From Capitulum mitella (Eukaryota > Arthropoda > Thecostraca > Pollicipedomorpha > Pollicipedidae): a stretch of 64,000 bases of DNA. Of the stretch, positions 49,601-59,795 are shown in pieces. The position numbers were made by a program, and so were the translations under genes. Each line of letters begins with the position of its first letter. The stretch's first letter is position 1. The notes below the pieces were generated by a model. The model saw only the letters and a list, made by a program, of their open reading frames with translations, had not been told where the DNA came from and made no database searches. The stretch is taken from NCBI GenBank assembly GCA_030062745.1, contig CP099842.1:8625838-8689837 (forward strand), read 5' to 3'.

Positions 49601-52600
49601 AGGTACCCGTAGCACTGCGAACCGACCCCCTCCCCCCACCCCGGCCGGCGCGTAGCTTACCTGGTGGACCGGGACGAGTCGCTGTCGCTGGTCTGAGTGA
49701 AGGCGCTGTAGTTGAGCAGGTCGTCGTCGGACGTCGTCGAGATGGCCTCTGGCTCGCCGACGGACGCCTTCTCCTCGCTGCCGCCGCTCTGCGGCTGGTT
49801 CCACGGCACCAGCACGTCCTGGCTCTCAAACTGCGGCACCAGGAGCGGCCGTCAGCACGTCCTCACTCTCAACAGAAGCGGCAGTCAGCAGACCTGACTC
49901 TCAACAGGAGCGACAGTCAGCACGTCCTGACGCTCAAACAGCGTCGGCAGGAACGGCCGTCAACACGTCTTGACTCTCAAACAGCGTCAGCAGGAACGGC
50001 GCCAACACGTCTTGACTCTCTGGCTGCGGAAGTCGCATCATTTGCTTAGCGGGTCCTGGGTCTCAGACGGAGACAGGAGGATAATCGGTCAGGATATCCT
50101 GGCTTCCAAACGTATTGTAGGAGGCATCAGCTAACAATTCCAAATTGCGGCAGTCGCCATTGGCTAAGCTCAGGTGTTCTGAATGACACGGCTGCTTCAT
50201 GTTGGTGTGAACTTGTGCCCAGTATTAAAGGTTGTGCACGTCTCCAATGAGAGCAGACATTATATCTGGGTCTGCGTTGGCAGGACAGGTATCAATAAAT
50301 TCAGCAATACTAAAATATAAAGTCGCCCGCCCATTTACTCAGTAACGAGGACAATCCACACCGTCTACTAAGTCTAGATCTCCATCAGTGTAACCTAACC
50401 CATCCCCAAATGTTGATTTCCCCCGGATTTCGGTCTCTTTGTTTTTCAGTTTTTGAAATACATTAAAAAACGCTTCGAAAACAAAAAATGACACTTTCCA
50501 TATGAAAACGGGGCCAAAAGGCATGGAGGCCACTTGTTCCAACGAGAGGGGGCATGGTCCAGATAGCCCTCGATCCGCCAGTGCTCAGTAATAAAAAAAT
50601 GTCCATGAAAAAACGTCCTGACCACGCCGCTGCATTTGGTGAGTCGTGCGGGACAGGATCATATAAGACTGTGTGGTGAAGATCTTCGATCCGTTTTATC
50701 CGGGGGCAAAACTGTTTTTTTACGTAGGGTAAATGTACATTGGTCACCTCTACCATAACTATTGCGACACGTGGGACCTGAACAGAATCAGGGCGCAACA
50801 AAAGGCAAATATCAAAAGACGAAAGTCAAGTCAGGCCAGAGTGTAAAACAGTCACAAAGGTTTCTATCGCAGGCCACCCCAAACGGTAAAACCTTCCAGG
50901 TAAAAAAGCTGAGCCCTTGCGCAAATAATCTTCGATACGCCATATTTTACACGAATGAGTCGTGAGGAACCGCAACAGTTGCAATCAGGTCATATAGCGG
51001 TACCGAAGATTTTGGCCTGATGTCAAGGCCATACCGTGGCCATGAGTGGAAGTTCAACATCATGAACGTTTCTTCGGTAAAAGCTTTCATTTATGTGTTG
51101 TTATGATACATGTAACTAGCTACGGCGTTCCCTGTCGTTGCGGAAGTCGTCACAGATGGTATCGCTAGCTTGATAGGGTCCTCACGGACCTGTTCACACT
51201 CCTTGCCTATTGCTGGTCGTGTTTTGCCTCATTCTGAACATCCGAACCTGGAAACCTTGCTTCCAAACGGTACCATTATCACGAGGCTCTGTTATCCAGC
51301 GATTATTTTTGTTGTACCAGCTGGAGTCGAAGTTACGACGAAACGAAAAATGTTGACATAAGTTAGCCGACTTGAATGTGTTGCGGCCAGTCGAATCGAG
51401 TTCGTTTTCCATTTGCGCCAAGTCTGTAAAAAGCCCGCAAAAGTGTGCAAAATACAGCACTGGCATACGCGAACACCCTTTAAATTTCTACCACAGCCAT
51501 CTTCCAGTTTTGAGCAGCAGGATGTATTTCCTCAGAGGGACGGTTGCACCTGCATTGGAGTGTCGAGATAATGATTTAAAAATGATCCCCGACACTGCGG
51601 TGGCGCGTTGTTGAATCCAATTTGGCCCACAAAACATCGCCAGCCATCGCTGTGATGATACCAACCCGAGCCAAGGAGACAGCTGGCAGCAGCACGGACA
51701 GCGAACCGAACCGAAAGAAGGAAATCCCCGACTTCACCGCTGAAGCCAAGAGGCATACACGCCTACTGCAGTGCTTTCCGGCCAGCTACTCTATTGGAAT
51801 GATGCATCACTTCCCTAGCGCGCTGCTGCAGCCTTCTGGGACGTCCTACCTTTCCGGGGAATTCTCCGAGGGCGGTGGCATATTACCTTCCTGGTGCGCT
51901 GCTCCATGGCCCACACGGTGACGATGAGTCGTCCTCCGATGCGCAGCACCCTGGCCAGCTCGCGAAGCGCGCGCACACGGCGCTCGGTGGTGGCCAGGTG
52001 ATGGATCACGGCCACAGAGACGGCAGCGTCCACCGACTCATCGCGGAACGGCAGGCCCAGTGCGTCACAGACCACCACCTGGGGACGGACCAGGGGCGGT
52101 ACAGTCCCGGCCCAGCGCGTCATAGACAATTACCTGGGGTGTTACAGATCCGACCCAGCGCGTCACAGACCATTACCTAGGGACGGACCAGGGGGTGGTA
52201 CATTCCTGGCCCAGCGCATCACAGACCATTACCTAGGGACGGACCAGGGGGTGGTACGGTCCCGGCCGAGCGCGTCACAGACCATTATCTAAGGACGGAC
52301 CAGGGGGTGGTACAGTCCGGGCCCAGCCCGTCACAGACCACCACCTGGGGACGGACCAGGGGTGGTACAGTCCCGACCCAGCGCATCACAGACCATTACC
52401 TGGGGACGGAATATGGGAGTGTTACAGACCCGACCCAGCGCATCACAGACCACCACCTAGGGACGGATGAAGTGATGGTACAATCCCAACCCAGCACGTC
52501 ACAGACCACCACCAGGGCAGGAACGTGGGGCGTTGCAATATCAATACGTCACAAACAACCTCCTGGGGCAGACGCAGTGGAAAGTTGCGGTTCCTGTAGA

Positions 52601-55600
52601 CCACGGAACACCACCTTGGGGAGACAAACGGGCGTGCTGCAATACAGTCGCATCACATGTCACTGCCTGGAAGAAAGACACCGGGTTATAAAACAGCTCA
52701 CATTAATCAAGCAAGCAAAGCAGCCAAAGCTGGCGTGACTTCGTTACTTGTATCCGTTTTTATGTTTTCGCCATTTTTTACTTGATCCGAATGGTTGCTG
52801 GGATGATCTTTCGGATCGGAGCCCGTGCTAAACATAGTTTGTTACATAAAATCCTATCCCTGCGTCCGACCACACAGGTCCAGGCAACGACTGATTCTGT
52901 GACAAAAGTTTGACGTGTCATAAAGGGTGCGAAACGAACGTATGGTAGTCCGATATGATCTTATATTGGCCAGTTGCCAGTTATGAGGGACGTCAAGATA
53001 TTAGCTGCAAAAAGTTGCATGTGTTCCTTTGAAGCCAACCGGTATACTCTGAGCGAAGTTGAGGCCCGTTCGCTCCCCTTCATTTGCGCGGAAACAGCGG
53101 ACGCAGACGGCGCGGACTAATAACAGCCTGTTTCGTGATTCGGCCATCTCGATTACAGGCCCGGCTTCCACCGCACTGCCGGCCACCCCACTTCAGTCGG
53201 CGAGACCGGACGTAGCGCTGCCGGGAAAAGTGCCGACGGCACGCACGATCCATGCGCGTCACGCCGGCGGACATTAGTGCAGGTGCATGACGATACGTTC
53301 GTCGCAGAGCGAGGGCAAACAGGCCCGTTATGTCGCCTCAAATAGTCACGGATCGACGTGTGCGTCGACGCCGGCGCCGCGCTGGCCGCGCCACGGCGTG
53401 ACGGCCGTGACGGCCAGAACCGTGCAGACAGCATCCCGGCGTGACGGCGTGACGGGCCGGCGCCGGGTGGACAGCACCCGGCGTGACGGCTCTGGAGCCG
53501 CCGCCCCGATCGGGTATGGATTCATCCATAATCGATCAGCGCGGCGGACAGGGTGGAGACACTCACGGCGCGACCATTTGGCGCAGAAGGCGCGGCGTGG
53601 GCGCGGCGGCGGCGCCATCGTTCGCCGCCTGGCGTTAAGAGAGCGCGCCGGATCTGTCGACGCCTCCGGAGTCATCACCGTGAGGGCGAGATCTGATGCT
53701 CGTGTATGTTTGGGAGAGCAGACTATTTCTCACGATAGGTGATTTAGGAGCCGCATCACGCATCGTGCCTCCTCCATTTCAAATTCATGCATGCTTCAAT
53801 CTGCCGACATCATATGGAAGGAGCCTCCGAGCAATTTACGGGCAATGCTCGTTGGAACGTGAATTTTCCAGCCCTTATATCTACCAAATAGCAATAGCCC
53901 AATTTCCCTCCGGCACTTGGAAGTTTTCATTACGGCCGGATAATGATGGGGTGCAGGGATAAAACGCTACCCAGATCTACAAATCAAAGATATTTTTGTA
54001 ACCTATGAATGAGTACGTCCGTTGCTCGAGTTCGCCTATTTGCCTCGCGATACGTGAAATAGCTATACAAGATGAAAGGGAACTGACAATATCTCTGTTA
54101 TTCAGCGGCAAAATATTCCCCCAAGACGGAGTCACAGTCAATCCCTTTGTATGACCTGGACACCCGAGAAAAGTCTGTGTGAAGATCATTTAATCTTCAT
54201 AGTTTAGTTTCAGATAAATCCGTCCGTTTAGTCCGCTCCAAACGTACGAGATTAGCAAACGTTTAACGGGAACCGATCATGCTCGTCTTTACCGCATATA
54301 CACAAACATGCTCTGGCGTCGAAAAGACTGAAGAGGTGCTCTCTATTGCATTTGTTAGAATAACACTGGGACTCGGGCGGTCTTCAGAAACCCTAATGGT
54401 AAATTTTCAAATAGCCCATGAGTAGAACACTGTAATTTTGGTTGTGTTTGTTATAAGGAGCATGGGCACCGACGAAAGAGGGGCGCAGCACCACTGGCGG
54501 ATCACGGAGGACCATCCCGGCCATGTCCCCCAACCGCGATTAAGGGGGAGGGGCAAAAAGGCATTTGGTCCCACCCCAAAACACATGGTAATTACCACAC
54601 AACCAGAGTTTGACGTCCCTGCACATTCCGAGCCCACGGCCAACAACTTCCACCCCTTCCCCCCGGTCGCGGACCTACCATCCATACCCGGAAAACTTTG
54701 GTTCCCCCAAATCGACCCCCTGTATTCGCCCGTGCAAGGCATGGGTAAATTTTAATGCGTTCTGTCCATGCAACAACACAGGGTTAACGCTATAAACGCA
54801 TGAAATAGGAGGATTAGCTGTTATAAGATTAGTTGTTTTTAGAATTGTTATGACCTGTTAATTGTTATGCAAATAGGAGGAAAAAAGAAAAAGCAAAAGG
54901 ACAAGAGAAACGCGATCTCCTGACCGATACCATGCTTTCTTTAACCCTATTCCCGGCAGGGGGGCTGAATCCGCCCCCCTCGGGTTTTTTGCTTGCCAAT
55001 TCCAGGCTTTTTAACGCAGCTTCACGAAACTTGGTCACTTTTCCTAGCTATTCTTTCTACGTGCCGTAAATAAATTTCAAAATTCTATTTTGTTCAGGGG
55101 CGGAGCCAGACAACGTTTTTGGGAGGCACCTCATACCATTTTTGGCCATGTTGAGGGTAAAATGAAAATGTCTGCCAAAAACAGTCTTTAAGATAGAACC
55201 TAAAACTTTACATGGATGTATAGCTAAATAGTTGGGTAATGTGCAGATGTAATTTCGTTTACCTGAGGTCATTTTACAAGGTCAGGTCAAGGTCAAAAAT
55301 TAAAATTGTTTTTTTCGCAATAATTTCGGCGCCGTTTTTTCAAATGCCAAACCCGGAATGTACATGACGTAGAAGGGTGCCCTCTACTTTTGTACCAAGT
55401 TTCAGCTTCATATCAGGTCGGGTCACGGAGATATGACCTAAAATGTCAGTGCGCGTGCCCTATATCGCAATAGCCATAAAATGAAATTTTTGAAATAGAG
55501 TGAATTCAAATGATTGAAAACGTTTAAAGATAATATTAAATGCACACGAGATCATTCCAAGTGACCCCAAGGTCACTGGAGGTCATTTAAGGTCAAAGGT

Positions 55601-57824
55601 CACAAGTTGATCTGAAGAGCATGTGATCATCACATGACTACACCCCTTTTCATGTCCCTGGTACCGCCTATGCTAACATTATGCAAACATTGTAATGCGA
55701 TTTGTACTTCTTTATCATGACATGAGTAGCAGAAGCCAAAAAAGGGTGTTTGCCTATTTTGTTCATTCAGTTGTTACAAAACTAATCCTTCTATTTTTGA
55801 AACCCTGTGAACGCCCATGAATTTTCTCAAAATTTCAGATTTGCGGACCCATGGTAAAAGCCCTATCCATAATCTCTCGATTCATGCCAGTTTCATCGAA
55901 ATCAGTCGATAAACAAGGAAGTTATAAGAAGTCCAAATGTACCCCCCATTTTGACATTTTTGCCCCCCTGTATCCACAAATTTCGGAATTTTGAAAAAAA
56001 ATATTTTTATGAAAGTGTAGTTCACGTCACGGCAAATCGATTGCCGTTTGTTGCGATGAAATCGGACGAGTAGTTCTCGAGATCTCAGGGGGGGCCGAAT
56101 CCGCCCCCTGCCCGGAATAGACCATACCGTCTAGCCCTCCGGGAATAGGGTTAACCGTGTTACCGGCAGGAAGGGGGGCTGAATCCGCCCCCTTGGGTTC
56201 TTTGCTCTTAAATTTCAGGGTTTTTGAACGCAGCTTCAAGAAACTTGGTGACTTTTCCTACCTATTCTTTCTACGTTCTGTACAAAATTTCATAATTCCT
56301 ATACTCAGGGGGAGCCAGACAACATTTTTGGAGGCATCTCACGCCATTTTTGGCCCTGTTGATGGTAAAAGAACAATGTCTGCCAAAAATAGAGATTTTA
56401 AGAAACAACTTAAAACTTTATTTGAACGCATAGGTAAATAGTTAGGCAAGCGAACAAATACAATTTTGTTCATCTGAGTTCACTTCACAAGGCCAGCTCA
56501 AAGTCTAAAGTCAACATTTGGTTTCATAGTAATAATTTCGGTGCTTTTTCTTCAAATGCCAAACCCACAAGACATATCACGTACAAGGCTGCCCTCTACT
56601 TGTGTAACAAGTTTCAGGTCGGGTCACGGAGCTATCGTCTAAAATGTCAGTGCGCATACCCTATATCTCAACAGACGAGAAGCGGAATTTTAGAAATAGA
56701 GTGAATTCAGATGATCGGAACCGCTTTCAAACAATGCGAAATGCACTCAAGATCATACCAAGTCACTTTAAGGTCACTGGAGGTCATTTAAGGTCAAAGG
56801 TTGCAAGTGAACCTAAAGAACATGTCATGTCATGTGACCATGACAGTTCCCCTTTTTTATGTCCCTGGCACCGCCTATGTGTATGTTATACAATCACGAT
56901 AATACGGTTTGTACTTTTTCAGCATATCATGACTAGCAGAAGCTAAAATGGTGTTTTTGCCTTCTTTGTTAATTCGCTTTTTGAACAACTAATCCTCCTA
57001 TTTTTAAAACCTTTGAAACCCTAAGAATTTTCTCAAAATTTCAAATGTATGGACCAGTGTTAAAATTGCAGTTCATCATCTCTCGATTCATGCCAGTTTC
57101 ATTAAAATCGGTTCATAAACAACAGAGTTGTAACAAGTCCAAAAGTATCCCCCGTTTTGACTTTTGCTCCCTGTATCCACCCGTTTTCAAATTCTGAAAA
57201 CGTCTTTCATATAAATGTGGTTTACGTCATAGAAAATCGGTTGCCGTTTGTTGCTATGAAATCGAATGTGTAGTTTTCGAGATCTCGGGGGAGGGGGGGG
57301 CGAATTCGTCCTACCCGCCGGGAATCGGCCATACCGTCTAACCCTTCGGGAATAGGGTGAAGTTGTCCGAAACTTAAATGATAATTTGGATATGTTTGCA
57401 TTTCGACTTCAGCGTGCGTTTCCATTGCGTTTGCTCTTTCACACCCCATCGCCGGACACCGCCCGGCTGTCGGCGTGCGCTCAGCCGCCCGGAAGGTTGG
57501 TTCCCACTCCGCCACCGGAGTCGGCGTCGCTATCTTCAGCGGCCGCCGTGCGGCCACAGTGGTGGCGGCCACCGCCGGGCCGGCGACCCTGACTGGCCGC
57601 CGCGGATCGATCTCGCCAGCTGGCGGCGGCAGGCGCCGCTGGCCGGCACGCAGTAGCTGCTCATAACCCGGCGCCAGCGGGGCCAGTAGCTGCACTTGAC
57701 GCGGCCGCCGGTCCTACCTGCTGGCGGGTTTGGCGTGCGGCAGTCAGCGCCAGGTGAGCGCACCTGTCGCCGCCGACGAAGTACGCGTCCGCATTCAGGG
57801 TCAGGTACTTGCCGTCACCGCAGC
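42875..57824 (-). CDS. TRMT9B: TRMT9B/fid-type tRNA methyltransferase homologue, six exons, N-terminus missing
   Basis: Exons 57824-57718, 52078-51887, 49830-49661, 48408-48270, 46722-44208 and 43671-42875 join with matching phases and give 1306 residues. Residues 1-100 carry the SAM-dependent methyltransferase core: GCGDGKYLTLN (motif I), VVVCDALGLPFRDE and VAVIHHLATTERR, then WAMEQ and SQDVLVPWN. Each aligns with human TRMT9B. The last 48 residues (RYYHVFRDGELD..., NWCVVAEK) match its C-terminus. No AlkB domain is seen, which argues against ALKBH8. The family (yeast Trm9, ALKBH8) methylates wobble uridine in tRNA with TRM112; TRMT9B and Drosophila fid act in neuronal growth control. Human TRMT9B has about 454 residues; the extra length here is low-complexity middle sequence. 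The first exon, with the start codon, was not found. Confidence 0.93.
44208..46722 (-). CDS. TRMT9B: TRMT9B-like large central exon (838 codons, mostly disordered)
   Basis: Acceptor caccgccaacag (weak pyrimidine tract), donor CCG then GTAAGT (44207-44202), phase 0 in and 1 out. Conserved-looking islands are GEVDGSRPWILSPWTSYSE at the start, KSVTFSTQSLTLPREK (about residue 358), two SLNEN motifs (about 460-500), SDTSLDSEDSCVSVIYVPK (about 658-676), and a segment ENIEIIRRPG...YLTFEVFNPETDDLDSE near the end. In between are Ala/Pro-rich stretches, a TATATTTATVT repeat and a Gly/Ser tract (about 890-930). Confidence 0.88.
46723..48269 (-). other. TRMT9B-like intron, nothing further recognised
   Basis: This intron holds no repeat array next to its acceptor, unlike the three introns upstream. 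Open frames near 47009-47404 have no family signature. Confidence 0.5.
48270..48408 (-). CDS. TRMT9B: TRMT9B-like small exon ending in CYSFVRRALQ
   Basis: 139 bases, entering phase 2 and leaving phase 0. The acceptor is ctctctgcggcag; the donor is CAG then GTCGGA. It was found because neighbouring exons do not match in phase without it. It reads SIDPTMASSSQSSSGLSS then CYSFVRRALQ, which flows into KLARRG of the next exon. Confidence 0.8.
48440..48690. repeat. Pyrimidine-rich minisatellite ahead of the 48408 acceptor
   Basis: On the gene strand, units like ctctgtcctgctctttgtcctg repeat with a period of about 11 (and multiples) for some 250 bases, ending about 30 bases before the splice acceptor. 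Confidence 0.8.
48850..49425. repeat. Degenerate ~30-34 bp minisatellite in the same intron
   Basis: On the plus strand a unit like ggcaacaggccagacagacg gtcccggc recurs about 15-18 times. Together with the CT-rich array it fills most of the 1.25 kb intron. Confidence 0.75.
49661..49830 (-). CDS. TRMT9B: TRMT9B-like exon with the SQDVLVPW motif
   Basis: 56 codons plus 2 bases. The acceptor is ctggtgccgcag; the donor is CAG then GTAAGC (49660-49655). It begins FESQDVLVPWN, the conserved segment closing the methyltransferase fold, then turns Ser/Thr/Asp-rich. Its first bases are copied in the upstream array. Confidence 0.92.
49831..50030. repeat. Tandem array copying the 3' splice junction of the SQDVLVPW exon
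   Basis: Immediately upstream of the exon start (49830), five imperfect copies of a 33-43 base unit run head to tail. Each holds a version of the exon's own gagagccaggacgtgctg followed by intron text like acggccgctcctg. Confidence 0.85.
50031..51886 (-). other. TRMT9B-like intron body, no further feature recognised
   Basis: AT-richer DNA upstream of the splice-junction array, without exon-like segments in a useful phase. Confidence 0.45.
51887..52078 (-). CDS. TRMT9B: TRMT9B-like exon with methyltransferase motifs II-III
   Basis: 64 codons, phase 0 at both ends. The acceptor is ggtccgtccccag; the donor is AAG then GTAATA (51886-51881). It encodes VVVCDALGLPFRDESVDAAV through VIHHLATTERRVRALRELAR to VTVWAMEQRTRK. 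The first bases of this exon are copied in the tandem array upstream. Confidence 0.95.
52079..52530. repeat. 56 bp tandem array copying the 3' splice junction of the VIHH exon
   Basis: About eight head-to-tail copies with a period of 56 bases follow the exon boundary at 52078. Each unit reads, on the plus strand, cccagcgcgtcacagacca (exon-derived) and then ttacctagggacggaccagg and ggtggtacagtcccgg (intron-derived). One or two more eroded copies may extend to about 52600. Confidence 0.92.
52600..54940 (-). other. TRMT9B-like intron with a CpG-rich block
   Basis: The segment 53050-53700 is GC-rich with a reiterated ggcgtgacgg word (about 53393-53490). No exon is needed here, because the flanking exons join perfectly in phase and in alignment to human TRMT9B. 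The block may be an alternative promoter or merely compositional. Confidence 0.45.
54941..56154. mobile_element. TTAA-type element, family 2, copy C (1214 bp)
   Basis: It starts TTAACCCTATTCCCGGCAGG and ends with the complement of TTAACCCTATTCCCGG. Just inside are hairpins GGGGGGC-tgaatcc-GCCCCCC (left) and GGGGGC-cgaatcc-GCCCCC (right). The interior contains AGGTCAGGTCAAGGTCA (about 55278-55296) and other half-sites, with no coding capacity. Confidence 0.88.
56151..57361. mobile_element. TTAA-type element, family 2, copy D (1211 bp)
   Basis: It begins at the same TTAA (56151-56154) that ends copy C and aligns with C throughout. The right end reads cgggaatagggTGAA, a one-base variant of TTAA. 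It has the same hairpins and the same GGTCA-rich interior, and stops about 360 bases short of the motif I exon of the TRMT9B-like gene. Confidence 0.85.
57718..57824 (-). CDS. TRMT9B: TRMT9B-like exon with SAM-binding motif I
   Basis: Acceptor cctcctttccag, donor CAG then GTAGGA (57717-57712). It enters at phase 1 and leaves at phase 0. Reading GCGDGKYLTLNADAYFVGGD aligns residue for residue with human GCGTGKYLKVNSQVHTVGCD; the distance to the next exon's CD also matches exactly. Confidence 0.9.
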
Positions 57825-59495
57825 CTGGAAAGGAGGCCTCCAGGTCAAAACGATGCTCCCATAAGCCAGCATTTCATTATCATGGCGTAGACGTTCTGAG
57901 GACGGCTAGACGTCGACGCTAAATCCTGCATTCCCTTATTTTTCGGTCTATTTCGACAGTGATAGCCTCACATTGACGAAACTTTGCACATGGTCATTTC
58001 AGCTGAAGCGCCCATTTCTGGCAAATATTTGGTCGAAATCGGACAGATATTAAAGGTACGTCTAATGGGAACCAATGTTTCGAATAGTCATGTAAGGGAA
58101 GCCCAGGTACCAGTTCTGAGACCTCCGATATGTCGTATCGTACGTCACACTAGCGACCGAGCTGACGCGAGACGACTGGTCCGATTAGTTGGCGGGAACA
58201 TAAAGCATCCAAGGGGCAGAAGACATGGCGCCCTAGCCTTTGGACCGCCGGTCGGATTTTGAAAAGCGTTTTTCTGCACAAGTTATGACAGAAATTATGA
58301 ATGCCTGTGAAATTCCTATGGCAGACATACTTAACTCACCATTTTATACGCATGGGTGCGCCCTGATCGGTGAACTGTTGTAGAACTGATTAACTGACAG
58401 GCGTGCGTGTGTCTATACGCTGGTTAAATCTCTTCCGTCGTCGCGTTTAAATACCGAATGGCTTGAGAAAACTTTACATCGAATGCATAATATCGCAAGA
58501 CGTTGGCAATGTGCATGTTAGGTAGCGATGGGTCGGCAGAGACTCAGCAAAACATGCCTATCCGGTAGTCATTTTTCGGTTCCCAGGAATTGCTTCGGTT
58601 TTATGAACGACGTTAGGTTCAGAAGTCTCTCTGGTCCTGCCTGTTCCCATAATATCCGATTTTTTGGTCCGAGATAAAGCGTGGAGTTATTTAGACGGAC
58701 CTGGAACCTGCCGGGCCTGGCCAGGATACCGGGAAACATCCATTCCGTCCCCTGCCATTTTGATTGTTCACAACTCTGTATCACTCTCAACAACCTTTTT
58801 ACAATCATTTCTGCCTCTCAACGGAACGTCTGCTGTCTAGCTTCACCTTTAGCTGCTTATTTGTCATGATGCGTTCAGCATGTGTTGTAACCCCTCCGTG
58901 TTTGGCAGCATCGGTATGTGTTATCTGACGCAGTTAGCCCGTCTCCAATGGTGGGCGGTGCCTAACGCTGAACAGATGACGTCATACATCCGTTGTCTCC
59001 CTAGCCGGGGTACTGTCACAACGTTTTCTAACTCAGATGGTCTACCGAACGTAGCTTTTCTATTGTCCGATTCTGACCGAGCCTTTTACAGAAAAAGACG
59101 CCTTAACCGAAATGTTTGGTCATATTTGTGCAAAACTGCAAAAAATGTGCCATAGGGTTTGACTTCGACAGTAGTTGCAATTTGACCTACATTATTTCCT
59201 TTGCCCTGGCGCCACCTCGAATGACCTGAACTAGGATATTTGTACTCGACAGGTTCATTGCGACAGAACCGTTGCTCAAAATTAAAGGAGCTGAAAGCGT
59301 GCTTTGCACGCTTTCAGCAAGTGGGATTTCATGTATGCCAGTCGCTTGAAAAAGTTCAGATCGAGGAGTCTGTGTGTCAGTGTGTCCAAGTTTCCGCGCG
59401 TCTAGTGCTGGAACGCGCCCGCCGATCGCGACGCGAGTAACACCATCGGGTGCGCCCACTTGGCAGATTGCAGGTTAGGTTCCGAAGTGATTCGT
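57825..59495. other. Upstream intron of the TRMT9B-like gene; no exon recognised
   Basis: An exon encoding the N-terminal segment before GCG should lie upstream on the minus strand, but none was recognised here. A 13 bp-arm hairpin lies at 59290-59318. Confidence 0.4.
59290..59318. repeat. Perfect 13 bp hairpin with 3-base loop
   Basis: Arms GCTGAAAGCGTGC and its complement flank ttt. Confidence 0.95.
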
Positions 59496-59499
59496 AGTG

Positions 59500-59795
59500 T
59501 GTAGCACGTGCCACTGGCGGGAGCCGGACCTCTGCAGAATCCAACTAATCACGGGTATAGGTCAAATGACGAGTGCTGTTGACTCAAGCCTTGATGACAA
59601 CATGGGCCCCACTTGTGGGTGCGTGCTTTTGTGGTCGGCACCCACGTGCGATCCACGTGGCGATCCACAGGCAAGTGTATCGATTTGGGCTCGGGGACCA
59701 CCGAGTGCCGTCAGCAATGACCTGAGCGGCTGAAATTTGGTGGGTAGATAGACAAGCACCAGGGCTATCCAACTGTATGCCATATGTTGGGCAGG
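59500..59795 (-). repeat. Dispersed ~290 bp repeat, minus copy
   Basis: Reverse-complement match to 40670-40955; see that entry. It abuts the unrelated 0.7 kb repeat that follows. Confidence 0.75.

Noticed and set aside
52079-52530. CRISPR-like array
   Set aside because: Units are directly adjacent without unique spacers, in a eukaryotic intron, and derive from the neighbouring exon.
42875-57824. ALKBH8 as identity of the methyltransferase gene
   Set aside because: No RNA-recognition or AlkB oxygenase segment was seen, and the C-terminal RYYHVFR.GEL plus NWC..AEK order fits TRMT9B better. The missing upstream exons leave a small doubt.
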